Assembly: GCA_022599775.1 (NCBI GenBank)
Contig: JAHZLQ010000005.1
Span: 1-52,061, forward strand
DNA from: Gammaproteobacteria bacterium
Lineage (GTDB): Bacteria > Pseudomonadota > Gammaproteobacteria > Nevskiales > Nevskiaceae
DNA: 52,061 nt
Direction of reading: 5' to 3'
Part shown: piece after piece, positions 35,453 through 44,792 of the stretch
Layout: every line of letters starts with the position of its first letter
Position numbering within the stretch: position 1 is the stretch's first letter
Program-made: the position numbers and the translations under genes
Notes under the pieces: model-generated
Databases searched by the model: none
What the model was told of the DNA's origin: nothing
What the model saw: the letters and a program-made list of their open reading frames with translations, nothing else

Positions 35453-37390
35453 ATGACACCGCGCATTCCGTTCTGGGATCGTCTCAAGTTCTTTCTGGAA
35501 CGGCAGTTCGTCAAGGGCCCGCACTATCAGTTGCTGGCAGTGGCGGCGCTGATCGGGCTGATCTCGCTGATCGGCGGGCTCGCCGTCATCGATACCGGCG
35601 CGCCGTTGGACGCCACCGGCAGCGCGGTGTGGTGGGCGTTCCTGCGGCTGACCGACCCCGGCTACCTCGGCGACGATGTCGGTGCCTGGCGGCGCACGGT
35701 TTCCACCATCCTGACGATCAGCGGCTACGTGGTGTTTCTCGGCGCGCTGGTCGCGATTCTCACGCAATGGCTCAACACCAAGATGCGTCAGCTCGAACAG
35801 GGACTCACGCCGGTGGCGACGCGCGGCCATGTCGTGATCCTGGGCTGGACCAATCGCACCATGCCGGTGGTGCGCGAGCTGATGCTGTCAACCGGGCGGC
35901 TGCGCCGCTTCCTGCGCAGCCGCGGCACGCGTTCGCTGCAACTGGTGATCCTGGCCCGTGAAATGAGCGCGGCGCAGGCGCAGGCGCTGCGCGACGATCC
36001 TGCGATCGGCCGCCGCGCGCGCGACATCGTGCTGCGCTCCGGCAACGCGCTCAACGTCGAGCATCTGCAACGCGTCTCCTGCGGCACGGCCTCGGCGATC
36101 ATTCTGCCCAGCGAGGTCTTCGGCGAAAGCGAACTGATTTCCTCGGATGTGCAGACCGTCAAGACTTTGATGACGATCGAGGGTGAGGCGCTGGCCGCAG
36201 GGCGCGCACCGCCGTATGTCGTGGCCGAGCTTCAGGACGCGCGCAAGGTGTCGGTGGCGCGCAGCGCGTATCACGGGCCGCTCGAGGTCATCGCCAGTGA
36301 CGCGGCGCTGAGTCGCCTGATCGCGCAGAACCTGCGCCAACCGGGGCTGGCCCTGTTCTACGCTGAGGTGCTGACGCACAGCGTCGGCTACGAGTTCTAC
36401 GTCAGGCAGTTTCCGGCGGCTGCCGGGCGACGTTTTGGCGAACTCGCGGCAGGTTTTCCGAATGCCCTGTTGTGTGGTCTGGTTCGTGAAATCGACGGCG
36501 AGCATCAGGCGCAGCTCTGTCCGGAGCCAGGCATGCCCGTACGGGCTGAAGATACTCTGGTGTTGCTGGCCGTCGACTATGCCGATACCGAATGGCGCGG
36601 CGCGACCGGCCCGCTGGCCCCGGCCATCACGCCGAAGAAGGCGGCGCGCCGCGCGCAGGCGCCGCGCCGCGTGCTGGTGCTGGGCTGGAACGACCGCCAT
36701 CCGGCGATGCTCAGCGAGCTGGCGGCGCACGACGAGGATCGTTTCGAGGTCGACTTCGTCTCGGTGCTGCCGGCCGCGCAGCGCGATGCGGCAATCCAGC
36801 GCTATGCGCTGGGCAGCAAGCTTGCGCCGAGCCGCCAGTTCGAAACCGATTTTCTGGTCGAGTCCGAATTGCGTGCGCTGTCGCCGGCGGACTACGACTG
36901 CGTGCTGCTGGCCAGCAGCGACGTGCTGGCCAGCGAGGTCGAGGCCGATGCACGCACCGTGGTCGGCTACCTGGTGCTGCGCCAGATCCTTCGGGGTACA
37001 TCGCGCCGACCCCAGGTTCTGGTCGAACTGTCGGACGCCAGCAACGAGAAGATCGTCGGCGAAACCCGTGACGAGATTCTGGTGGGTCCGCTGCTGCTCA
37101 GCCACATGCTGGCGCAGGTGGCGCTGCGCCGAGAACTGCGCGCGGTATTCGAAGCCCTGTTCGGCGCCAGCGGTGCCGATGTCTCATTCCTGCCGCCGGA
37201 GCGCTACGGTCTGTCGGGTCGTCGCAGCTTCGCGGATGTGGCGGCAGCGGTGGCGGCGGCCGGTGACATCGCGCTCGGTCTGTTCCGTCCCGGTCTGGGC
37301 AGTGGGCAGCGGCTGCAGCTCAACCCGGATCGCAGCGTGGCGCTTGCTTTCGAGCCCGAGGACCGGATCGTGGTCCTCGGCAACGCCTGA
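35453..37390 (+). CDS. CASTOR/POLLUX-related ion channel with RCK domains
   Basis: This 645-aa protein has two N-terminal membrane helices (about 23-45 and 80-100). Two NAD-binding RCK/TrkA-N-like modules follow, HVVILGWTNRTMPVVREL near 127 and RVLVLGWNDRHPAMLSEL near 402. This matches the CASTOR/POLLUX channel group, known in plants as nuclear-envelope cation channels and widespread in bacteria with unknown roles. It probably conducts a cation under ligand control. The usual selectivity-filter sequence is not obvious by eye (LRLTDPGYLGDD lies in the pore-loop position). The ATG at 35453 lies after a GGAG. Confidence 0.85.
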   Translation: MTPRIPFWDRLKFFLERQFVKGPHYQLLAVAALIGLISLIGGLAVIDTGAPLDATGSAVWWAFLRLTDPGYLGDDVGAWRRTVSTILTISGYVVFLGALVAILTQWLNTKMRQLEQGLTPVATRGHVVILGWTNRTMPVVRELMLSTGRLRRFLRSRGTRSLQLVILAREMSAAQAQALRDDPAIGRRARDIVLRSGNALNVEHLQRVSCGTASAIILPSEVFGESELISSDVQTVKTLMTIEGEALAAGRAPPYVVAELQDARKVSVARSAYHGPLEVIASDAALSRLIAQNLRQPGLALFYAEVLTHSVGYEFYVRQFPAAAGRRFGELAAGFPNALLCGLVREIDGEHQAQLCPEPGMPVRAEDTLVLLAVDYADTEWRGATGPLAPAITPKKAARRAQAPRRVLVLGWNDRHPAMLSELAAHDEDRFEVDFVSVLPAAQRDAAIQRYALGSKLAPSRQFETDFLVESELRALSPADYDCVLLASSDVLASEVEADARTVVGYLVLRQILRGTSRRPQVLVELSDASNEKIVGETRDEILVGPLLLSHMLAQVALRRELRAVFEALFGASGADVSFLPPERYGLSGRRSFADVAAAVAAAGDIALGLFRPGLGSGQRLQLNPDRSVALAFEPEDRIVVLGNA

Positions 37391-37414
37391 TTGCCGGCCC
37401 TGTTCAACCGCCGA

Positions 37415-39322
37415 TCAGCGCAGGCGGTTGACCTGTTGCGGCGAGGCCGGTGATGCGCGGTTGCCCCAATTCGATCTCACATAGCTGGCGACCGCGGCGA
37501 TCTGTTCGTCGCTCATCGACGGGCCGAACGGCGGCATCGAATGCGGATGCGGTTCGTCGTCCGTGGCGGCGGCGAATCCACCTTCGAGAATCACGCGCAG
37601 TACGTTGGTCGGATCGGTGTCGGTCACGGTCGGGTTGCCGGCCAGCGGTGGATAGCCGGGCGCCTTGCCGCGTCCGTCGCGGCCATGACAGGACGCGCAG
37701 TGCTCGGCATAGGCGCCGAGCCCGGCTTCGGGGTCGGACGGCGCGTTGGGGCCGGCCTTCGCGGTCGCGGGGGACACCGACTCATTCTGCGCCTCGGCGT
37801 TCTTGAGGTAGTAGGCGATCGCATGCAGATCCTCGTCGGTGAGAAATTGCAGGCTGCGGTGTATCACCTCGCGCATCGGTCCGGCGGCGATGGTGTGGTC
37901 CGGCGCCTGTCCGGTCTTGAGGAAGGTCTGCAACGCTTCGAGGCTCCAGCTTCCGATGCCGTAGTCCGGGTTGGAGGAGATGTTCGGCGCACGCCATTGC
38001 TCGACCACGCCGCCGCCCAGAGCCTCGTCGTTCTTCTCGGCACCGAGCAGATTGCGCGGTGAATGGCAGGCTTCGCAGTGGCCGAGCCCCTTGACCAGAT
38101 AGGCGCCACGATTCCAGGTGTCGCTGTGCGCGCTGCTGGCCTCGAACGGATCGGGCCAGAAGAACAGCAGTCGCCAGCCCAGCATCAGCGGGCGCATCGA
38201 AAACGGCCATTGCAAATCGTGTTCCCGGCTCGGGACATCCAGCGGTTCCAGGGTATCCAGCCAGGCCTTGATCGCGTCGACATCCTCCGGCTTGACCAAT
38301 GCGTAGCTGGTGAACGGGAAGGCGGGGTACAGGTACTTGTGGCCGGGCGCCACGCCGTCGAGCATGGCTTCGCGGAATTCCTCGGCAGTCCAGCCGCCGA
38401 TGCCGTGTTCGGGATGCGGCGTGATATTGGGACCGAACATCGGACCGAACGGCGAGTCCAGCCGTACGCCGCCAGCGAAAGGCTGATCCACGTCCTGGGT
38501 GTGGCAGCCGGCGCAGTCGCCGACGATCGCCAGATAGCGCCCGCGCCGGACCTGCTCGGACGCGGTGTCGGGCATCGGGTAGTACAGGCCGCTTTGCTCG
38601 GTGGCGATGCCTTGGGCATTGGAATCCACGGCTTCGCGGGTATCCGGTTTCGGCAGGGGCAGCGCTTCGTCGGGCCTCGCTGTCACCGGCAGCGAGGCCA
38701 GATAGGCGGCCGCGGCGTGGATTTCCTGGTCGCTCATCGATGCGGCGATGGCGGCCATTCCGGAGGCGCCGAGGTCCGGTCGTTTGCCGGCTTTCCAGTC
38801 CTGCAGGGCTGCACTCAGGTAGGACTGATGCTGGCCGGCGATGGCTGGCGCGTGCTCGCGGCTGTCGCCGGCCAGCGTGGCGCCGTGGCATTCGATGCAA
38901 GCCGTCCCGTCCGCGGACTGCGGGGATTCCTGGACGAGCTTGCGCCCCAGTTCGAGCTGGGCCGCGTCACTGTTCACCGGCAGATCGAGTTTGGGCGGGG
39001 TCTGCCGGGCGAAGTATTGGGCGATCTCGCGCAGATAGTCGTCAGGCAGGTCGCTGACGATGCGGTTCATCAGCGCGTAGTCGCGCTCGCCGGTCTGGAA
39101 GGCTCGCAGCTGTCGATACAGGTAGGGCGCGGACTGACCGGCGAGGCGAGGGTAGTAGGGAAAGCGCGCGTCGCCGCCCTCACCCTGTTCGCCGTGGCAA
39201 CTGGTGCAGGCGGCGATGCGTTGTGCAAAATCGCGCTCGGCACTCGAGTCGGCCGAGGCCTCACTCACGGAGACGCCCACCGCGAGCAAGGACACGGCGA
39301 GCCAGGGGACGGGACGCGTCAT
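37415..39322 (-). CDS. five-haem c-type cytochrome, exported
   Basis: This 635-aa protein has a signal peptide (1-24) and five CXXCH haem sites: C39-H43, C142-H146, C270-H274, C416-H420 and C542-H546. Residues 25-215 form a di-haem c553/c4-like part; residues 255-635 resemble the tri-haem cytochrome subunit of membrane alcohol or gluconate dehydrogenases (FAGGVRLDSPFG, NITPHPEHGIGGW, WRAPNIS..GIGSW). It would carry electrons in the periplasm to an oxidase. No dehydrogenase gene is adjacent. The ATG at 39322 is the first with a signal. The same architecture is split over two genes at 44082-46000. Confidence 0.9.
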   Translation of the reverse strand: MTRPVPWLAVSLLAVGVSVSEASADSSAERDFAQRIAACTSCHGEQGEGGDARFPYYPRLAGQSAPYLYRQLRAFQTGERDYALMNRIVSDLPDDYLREIAQYFARQTPPKLDLPVNSDAAQLELGRKLVQESPQSADGTACIECHGATLAGDSREHAPAIAGQHQSYLSAALQDWKAGKRPDLGASGMAAIAASMSDQEIHAAAAYLASLPVTARPDEALPLPKPDTREAVDSNAQGIATEQSGLYYPMPDTASEQVRRGRYLAIVGDCAGCHTQDVDQPFAGGVRLDSPFGPMFGPNITPHPEHGIGGWTAEEFREAMLDGVAPGHKYLYPAFPFTSYALVKPEDVDAIKAWLDTLEPLDVPSREHDLQWPFSMRPLMLGWRLLFFWPDPFEASSAHSDTWNRGAYLVKGLGHCEACHSPRNLLGAEKNDEALGGGVVEQWRAPNISSNPDYGIGSWSLEALQTFLKTGQAPDHTIAAGPMREVIHRSLQFLTDEDLHAIAYYLKNAEAQNESVSPATAKAGPNAPSDPEAGLGAYAEHCASCHGRDGRGKAPGYPPLAGNPTVTDTDPTNVLRVILEGGFAAATDDEPHPHSMPPFGPSMSDEQIAAVASYVRSNWGNRASPASPQQVNRLR

Positions 39323-39416
39323 CGGCGGTTCCGGAATCGGTCGGAGATGAGGTCGAGCCTTGCAGGCGAGCGCTGAACTCGCACTTAAGTTTTCGGGGTC
39401 GGAATCGGGCCCGTAC

Positions 39417-39430
39417 TTGATCCGGATCAA
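39417..39430. promoter_or_regulatory. Anr/FNR box
   Basis: TTGAT-CCGG-ATCAA is an exact match to the FNR/Anr consensus TTGAT-N4-ATCAA. It lies 63 bp before uspA and 94 bp before the five-haem cytochrome start, in their shared divergent promoter region. Oxygen-responsive control of uspA, and perhaps of the cytochrome, is likely. Confidence 0.8.
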
Positions 39431-39493
39431 GCCTGGGTTCTGCGCGGATGTGCAAACTGGGCGGCCACTCAAAGTTCGCAGCAAGGAGACAGC

Positions 39494-39922
39494 ATGGCCA
39501 GAATACTGATGCCCTATGACGGTTCACAATCGTCCAAGCGCGCCCTCGATCATGTGATCAGAAGCTATGCGGACGCCGCGGCGGTCGAGTTGGTGCTGAT
39601 CAATGTGCAGGAGCCGCCGGTGATGTTCGGCGACTACCTCACGGCCTCCATGGTCGAGCAGATCGACAGCGGCCAACGCAGCTACGGGGACAGTCTGCTG
39701 CAGGAAGCCATCGCCCGTCTCAAGGAAGCCGGAATTCAGGTCCGAGCCGAAGTGATCGTGGGCAATATCGCGGACAGCATCGTTGCGCACGCGGTCGAGA
39801 AGCACTGCGACAGCATCGTCATGGGCACGCGTGGCATGGGCAGTTTCGGCAACCTGCTATTGGGTTCGGTGGCCTCGAAAGTGATCCACCAGGCGGACAT
39901 GCCGGTGACCTTGGTCAAATAG
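39494..39922 (+). CDS. universal stress protein UspA family
   Basis: This 142-aa protein has the UspA fold, with ILMPYDGSQSSKRALDHVI at the N-terminus and the ATP-binding MGTRGMGSFGNLLLGSVASKVIHQADMPVTLVK at the C-terminus (G-2X-G-9X-G-(S/T) pattern). A GGAG precedes the ATG. Anr-controlled UspA proteins are known from other gammaproteobacteria in low oxygen, which fits the Anr box 63 bp upstream. It is a single-domain member. Confidence 0.93.
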   Translation: MARILMPYDGSQSSKRALDHVIRSYADAAAVELVLINVQEPPVMFGDYLTASMVEQIDSGQRSYGDSLLQEAIARLKEAGIQVRAEVIVGNIADSIVAHAVEKHCDSIVMGTRGMGSFGNLLLGSVASKVIHQADMPVTLVK

Positions 39923-39978
39923 CGGGGGCTTCGCCGGCACTGTTAGCATTCACGGCTTTCCGTATCCCGGAGCACCCG

Positions 39979-41682
39979 ATGCGTCGTCGCCTGAATCTCA
40001 TCCCGCCGTTGTGCGCGGGACTGTTGTCGCTGTTGCTGCTGAGCGCGTGCGAACGTCAGGCGTCCGCGCCCGCGCCGGTTGCGGAGTCCGCGCCGGAACC
40101 AGCGGATGGGCCGACACCGTCGGTCGACGTCCAGGCACGGCTCGATGCCTACGTTGAAGTCCCCCTGGAGGCCGATCTTTCGGGGCTCAGCGAGGCACAG
40201 CGACGCATGGTCGGCAAGCTGATCGAGGCGGCGCAGGCGATCGATCCGATCTTCTGGGAGCAGAGCTGGGGACAGCCGCAGTCGCTGCTGTCGCAGGTCT
40301 CCGGTGAGGCCCAGCGTGAATACGTGCAGATCAACTACGGTCCCTGGGACCGGCTCAATGGCGACGACCCCTTCATCGCCGGGATCGGTCCGCGTCCGGC
40401 CGGCGCGCGCTTCTATCCGGAGGACATGACACGCGAGGAATTCGAAGCGGCCACGCTCGCCGACAAATCGGGCCTGTATTCGCTGCTGCGCCGGGATGAG
40501 GACGGCAAACTCATGACCGTGCCCTATCACCAGGCCTATGCCGCACAGCTGGAGATCGCCGCGAACCATCTGCGCGAAGCGGCTGAACTGGCCGAAGACT
40601 CCGGGTTCCGGCACTACCTGGAGCTGCGCGCGGACGCCTTGCTCGATGATGACTACCAGCCCAGCGACTTCGCGTGGATGGACATGAAGTCCAATCCGGT
40701 CGACATCGTCATCGGCCCCATCGAAACCTACGAGGACCAGCTGTTCGGCTACAAGGCCGCATTCGAGTCCTATGTGCTGATCAAGGATGTGGAATGGAGC
40801 GCGCGCCTTGCGCGCTTCGCGAAGTATCTGCCGGAGTTGCAGCGCGAGCTGCCGGTGCCGGATCGGTACAAGGCCGAAACCCCGGGTTCGGACGCCGATC
40901 TGAATGCCTACTACGCCGTCTATTACGCGGGCGACGCCAATGTCGGCGCCAAGACCATCGCCATCAACCTGCCCAACGACGAGCAGGTGCAGCTGGAAAA
41001 GGGCACGCGCCGCCTGCAACTCGAAAACGTGATGCAGGCCAAGTTCGACAAGATCATGCTGCCGATCGCCGAAGTGCTGATTGCCGACGAGCAGCAGGAC
41101 AATCTTTCGTTCGACGCCTTCTTCCAGAACACCATGTTCCACGAGGTGGCGCACGGACTCGGCATCAAGAACATGCTGGACGGGACGGCCACGGTGCGCA
41201 AGGCACTCAAGGAATACGCCTCGGCCTTCGAGGAAGGCAAGGCCGATGTACTGGGCCTTTACATGGTCACCAAGCTGGCGCAGAAAGGCGAGCTTGATGA
41301 GTCGCAGCTCATGGACAACTACGTGACCTTCCTCGCCGGCATCTTCCGCTCGGTACGTTTCGGCGCCAGTGACGCGCATGCCAAGGCGAACATGGTGCGC
41401 TTCAACTTCTTCAAGTCCGAAGGTGCGTTCACGCGCGATGAGGAAACCGGCCGCTACCGCGTGAATTTCGATCGCATGCAGCAGGCGATGAACGATCTGT
41501 CGGCGAAACTGCTGACGGTGCAGGGTGACGGCGACTACGCCGAGGCCGAACGCATGACGGCGCAGATGGGCGACATCGGCGAACCGCTGGCCTCCGATCT
41601 GAAGCGGCTGAGCGCGGCCGACATCCCGGTCGACATCCGCTTCCGTCAGGGGGCAGACGTGCTGGGGCTGCAGGCCGAGTGA
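39979..41682 (+). CDS. M49-like dipeptidyl-peptidase 3 family lipoprotein
   Basis: This 567-aa protein begins with a lipobox (LSAC, Cys24) and is probably anchored in the membrane. Zinc motifs are HEVAH at 388-392 and EEGKAD at 418-423, the two signatures of the dipeptidyl peptidase III family (Glu for catalysis, His and Glu for zinc). Most M49 members have a six-residue HEXXXH; this one has five, as reported for some bacterial forms. It would remove dipeptides from short peptides. The stop overlaps the next gene's GTG. Confidence 0.85.
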   Translation: MRRRLNLIPPLCAGLLSLLLLSACERQASAPAPVAESAPEPADGPTPSVDVQARLDAYVEVPLEADLSGLSEAQRRMVGKLIEAAQAIDPIFWEQSWGQPQSLLSQVSGEAQREYVQINYGPWDRLNGDDPFIAGIGPRPAGARFYPEDMTREEFEAATLADKSGLYSLLRRDEDGKLMTVPYHQAYAAQLEIAANHLREAAELAEDSGFRHYLELRADALLDDDYQPSDFAWMDMKSNPVDIVIGPIETYEDQLFGYKAAFESYVLIKDVEWSARLARFAKYLPELQRELPVPDRYKAETPGSDADLNAYYAVYYAGDANVGAKTIAINLPNDEQVQLEKGTRRLQLENVMQAKFDKIMLPIAEVLIADEQQDNLSFDAFFQNTMFHEVAHGLGIKNMLDGTATVRKALKEYASAFEEGKADVLGLYMVTKLAQKGELDESQLMDNYVTFLAGIFRSVRFGASDAHAKANMVRFNFFKSEGAFTRDEETGRYRVNFDRMQQAMNDLSAKLLTVQGDGDYAEAERMTAQMGDIGEPLASDLKRLSAADIPVDIRFRQGADVLGLQAE

Positions 41683-42611
41683 AGCCCGTGGACGGTCTGC
41701 GTGCATTGCGCCGACAGGCCGTGGCGCCGCTGCGCCGTCGCATCCTCACGGTGCTGCGCGGCAGCCCGAGCGCGCGCTTGTCCATCGACTACTCACAGCC
41801 GGTCGGCGACCCCGGCCTGTTCGGGCCGGACAGCGTCACCTGGAAGATTCATTCGGATTTCCCCGCGATGATGGCCGGCGGAATCTGTGCGCTGATGTTG
41901 CAGACCCTGCACCCAACCGCGCTGGCCGGGGTCTGGGATCACTCGGATTTTCGTGAGGACGTGCTCGGGCGTCTGCGCCGAACCACGGCGTTTGTCGCGG
42001 GGACGACCTATGCGCCGACGGCCGGCGCGGAAGGTCTGATCGAACAGGTCCGGAACATACACCGGCGCGTGCGCGGCACGGCGCCCGACGGCAGCGCCTA
42101 CGCGGCGGACGATCCCGAGCTGCTGAGCTGGGTCCATGTCACTGAGATGTGGAGCTTCCTCCAAGGCTATCGCCGGCACGTGGCGCCCAAGCTGGATCGC
42201 GCGCTGGCGGACCGCTATTTTGACGAGACGCGACGCATTGCCGAGGCTCTGGGCGCGCATGAAGTGCCCGGCAGCGTGGCGGCGGTGGATCAGTACTTCG
42301 AGGCCGTGCGCGGCCAGCTTGAATTCAGTGCGCGCTCGCGCGAGGTGCTGGCGGTGCTGAACCGAATCGAGCTGCCGATGCCCGGCGCCACGGCTGTGCG
42401 CGGCACCTTTCTCGGCGCCGGCGCGGCGCTGTTGCCGGACTGGGCGGCGCAGTTGCTAGGGCGTACTGCGCTGCGGCGCGCACGCGATCGTGCCGCACAG
42501 CGCGCCTTGCGGGCGGCCTCACCCGCGATTCGCCTGGCGCTGGCCGACGGCGCATCGGCCGCCGCCTGTCGCCGTGTCGGTCGCGACCGCTCGGCGCTGT
42601 CGTTCGGCTGA
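41679..42611 (+). CDS. MpaB/DUF2236-type oxygenase
   Basis: This 310-aa protein starts at a GTG overlapping the peptidase stop (GTGA). It shows the family features: SVTWKIHSDFPAMMAGGICALMLQTLHP near residue 50, a DFREDVLGRLRRTTAFVAGTTY block and WVHVTEMWSFLQGYRR. DUF2236 includes heme-type latex-clearing oxygenases and MpaB; substrate here is unknown. Residues for haem binding were not pinned down by eye. It is coupled to the M49 gene for no obvious metabolic reason. Confidence 0.82.
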   Translation: MKPVDGLRALRRQAVAPLRRRILTVLRGSPSARLSIDYSQPVGDPGLFGPDSVTWKIHSDFPAMMAGGICALMLQTLHPTALAGVWDHSDFREDVLGRLRRTTAFVAGTTYAPTAGAEGLIEQVRNIHRRVRGTAPDGSAYAADDPELLSWVHVTEMWSFLQGYRRHVAPKLDRALADRYFDETRRIAEALGAHEVPGSVAAVDQYFEAVRGQLEFSARSREVLAVLNRIELPMPGATAVRGTFLGAGAALLPDWAAQLLGRTALRRARDRAAQRALRAASPAIRLALADGASAAACRRVGRDRSALSFG

Positions 42612-42620
42612 AGGCGCCGC

Positions 42621-43151
42621 TCAGAGATCCTCGCCGGCGCGGATCGCAGCATGTTCGCGTTCCAGCTCCTGGCGCAGGGCGCGACGCCGCCGGGCGGCGT
42701 CACACCAGCGCTTTTCGTCGGGAGTTTCCGGTTCATAGGGGGGCACGGCACAGGGCTGGCGTTCGTCGTCCAGCGCCACCATCGTGAAGTAGCAGCTATT
42801 GGTATGACGCACCGTGCGACTGCGCGTGTCCTCCGCGATCACCTTGATGCCCACTTCCATCGAACTGCGTCCGGTCAGGTTCACCGAGGCCATGAAGTTG
42901 ACCAGCTCTCCCACATGGATCGGCTGTCGGAACGTCACCTGATCCACCGCCATCGTCACCACGTAGCTTCCGGCGTAGCGACTGGCGCAGGCATACGCGA
43001 CCTCATCGAGCAGTTTCAGGATCGTGCCGCCGTGGACGTTGCCGGAGAAATTGGCCATGTCCGGCGTCATCAGTACGGTCATCGAAAGCTGGTGCAGCGG
43101 CAGGTTGAGCATGGCGTCGATCGGCTCGGGCTGTGAGCCATTGTGCCGCAA
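42621..43151 (-). CDS. acyl-CoA thioesterase, hotdog fold
   Basis: This 176-aa protein (163 aa if the ATG at 43112 is used) has the YciA-like motif FSGNVHGGTILKLLDEVAYACASRY, VTMAVDQVTFRQPIHVGELVNF and SMEVGIKVIAED. It would hydrolyse acyl-CoA to free acid and CoA in the cytoplasm. The C-terminal tail is charged and not conserved. The next gene on the strand, a dienelactone hydrolase, lies 23 bp upstream and the two may be co-transcribed. Confidence 0.9.
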   Translation of the reverse strand: MRHNGSQPEPIDAMLNLPLHQLSMTVLMTPDMANFSGNVHGGTILKLLDEVAYACASRYAGSYVVTMAVDQVTFRQPIHVGELVNFMASVNLTGRSSMEVGIKVIAEDTRSRTVRHTNSCYFTMVALDDERQPCAVPPYEPETPDEKRWCDAARRRRALRQELEREHAAIRAGEDL

Positions 43152-43174
43152 GCCCGCCCGCCCGCGCCTGCCGC

Positions 43175-43876
43175 TCAGCGGGCGTCACACAGCGTGCGGG
43201 CAAACCACTCCAGGCTGCGTGCGTGCGCCAGCGTCGCCGACGGATGGTGATAGGCGGAACGTGCCCAACAATTGAATCCATGGCCCGCCTCCGGGTAGAC
43301 ATAGACTTCGCCGGGCTTGTGCTCGAAGCTGCGCTTGATCTGGTCCACCACCTTCATCGGAATCGAAGGGTCTTTGCCGCCCAGCTGGAACACCACCGGG
43401 CACTCGATGCGTGGTGCCAGATTCAGGTAGTTTTCGGTGCCGGCGCCGTAGTAGCACACCGCAGCATCGATGTCGGTGGACGCCGCGGTCTGGTAGGCGA
43501 TGCGGCCGCCGAAGCAGTAGCCGAAGGCGCCGACCTTGCCCTTCTGTTCCGGCCGCGCGCGTAGCGCCGCGAGTGTGGACGCGGCATCCAGACGAATCTG
43601 TTCGTCGGTCATTGCCGCCTTGAGTTGCTTGGCCTGCGCCAGGTCATCCGAGTCGTAGCCCAGTTCCACGCGTGGGGCTTCGCGCCAGAATACGTCCGGC
43701 GCCAGCACCACGAATCCGTCCATCGCGTATTGCTCGGCCACCTGGCGAATATGCTTGTTCACGCCAAACACTTCCTGGAACAGGATCAGGCCGGGTCCGT
43801 GACCCAACGGCGGCAGGGCCAGATAGGCGCCGTACTCGCCATCGTTGTTGCTGATGTTGATCCATTCGGTATGCAT
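43175..43876 (-). CDS. dienelactone hydrolase family protein
   Basis: This 233-aa alpha/beta hydrolase has the catalytic Cys in GYCFGG (near residue 122), the Asp in GKDPSIP and the His in AGHGFNCWARSAYH, the Cys-His-Asp triad of dienelactone hydrolases. Such enzymes open lactones in aromatic breakdown; many relatives act on other esters. The ATG at 43876 gives the normal N-terminus. No other ring-cleavage gene is near. Confidence 0.9.
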   Translation of the reverse strand: MHTEWINISNNDGEYGAYLALPPLGHGPGLILFQEVFGVNKHIRQVAEQYAMDGFVVLAPDVFWREAPRVELGYDSDDLAQAKQLKAAMTDEQIRLDAASTLAALRARPEQKGKVGAFGYCFGGRIAYQTAASTDIDAAVCYYGAGTENYLNLAPRIECPVVFQLGGKDPSIPMKVVDQIKRSFEHKPGEVYVYPEAGHGFNCWARSAYHHPSATLAHARSLEWFARTLCDAR

Positions 43877-44081
43877 GCTTCGCCTCCGTTTTGATGTCGA
43901 GGGGGCCCCTATGATGCGCCGTGAGCGATGGAAGTTCGACCGTGCGGGAAGCAGCGCAAGCCCTGCGCCGACCAATGCAGAGAGCCGATTCCAGCGGCTG
44001 CCGTTGGCGTCGATCGGGTCGCGCCGCCACCCTCAGCTGGGCGAGAATCGCGTCCCCTCACGATTCAGGCCCTCCGTAATC

Positions 44082-44792
44082 ATGAAGCCTTGTCGGCGTT
44101 CGGCCATCATTCTGAGTCTGTTCTGCTTGTCGTTAGGCTGGTCCGGCGCTTCGCCGGCGCAGTTGGACGCGCCGCCGGTGGATATGAGCGAGCGGGTGGC
44201 GGCTTGCTCGGCCTGCCACGGCGAGCAGGGGCGTGCCACAGCGGATGGTTTCTACCCGCGCATTGCCGGAAAGCCGGCTGGTTATCTCTACAACCAGCTG
44301 CTCAATTTCAAGCAGGGGCGGCGCTACAACCGCGTGATGATCCACCTGGTCGAGTATCTGCCGGACGATTACCTGCGCGAGATCGCAGTGTATTTCTCAC
44401 AGCAGCATCCGCCGTATCCCGAGCCCGCGCCGGTGGATGGCGCAGCCGACTTCGTTGCGCACGGCCGCGATCTGGTCGAACGCGGCGACCCCGCGCGCGA
44501 TGTGCCGGCCTGCACCGCCTGTCACGGCGAGACCCTGACCGGCGTAGCGCCGAACGTGCCGGGTCTGCTCGGCCTGCCACGCGACTATCTGGCGGCACAG
44601 CTGGGTGCCTGGCACAGCGGCGCCCGTCATGCGATGGCGCCGGACTGCATGGGCAGCATTGCCCGCCGCCTGGACGCGCAGGACATCGGTGCGGTCAGTG
44701 CCTGGCTGGCCAGCCAGCCGGTTCGGAACCAGGGCGTACCCGCAGCCGCGCCGCCCGGCGCGTGGCCGATCGATTGCGGAGGTGTGCAATGA
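44082..44792 (+). CDS. di-haem cytochrome c, split partner
   Basis: This 236-aa exported protein (signal 1-27) has two CXXCH sites, C42-H46 and C144-H148, with YPRIAGKPAGYLYNQLLNFK and LVEYLPDDYLREIAVYFS between them. It matches residues 25-215 of the five-haem cytochrome at 37415-39322. The stop overlaps the next start (ATGA), so it is coupled to the tri-haem gene. Together the two rebuild the five-haem architecture. Confidence 0.88.
   Translation: MKPCRRSAIILSLFCLSLGWSGASPAQLDAPPVDMSERVAACSACHGEQGRATADGFYPRIAGKPAGYLYNQLLNFKQGRRYNRVMIHLVEYLPDDYLREIAVYFSQQHPPYPEPAPVDGAADFVAHGRDLVERGDPARDVPACTACHGETLTGVAPNVPGLLGLPRDYLAAQLGAWHSGARHAMAPDCMGSIARRLDAQDIGAVSAWLASQPVRNQGVPAAAPPGAWPIDCGGVQ

Noticed and set aside
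39943-41706. 587-codon minus-strand frame opposite the M49 peptidase
   Set aside because: No domain is seen, and the plus-strand gene has a lipobox and zinc motifs.
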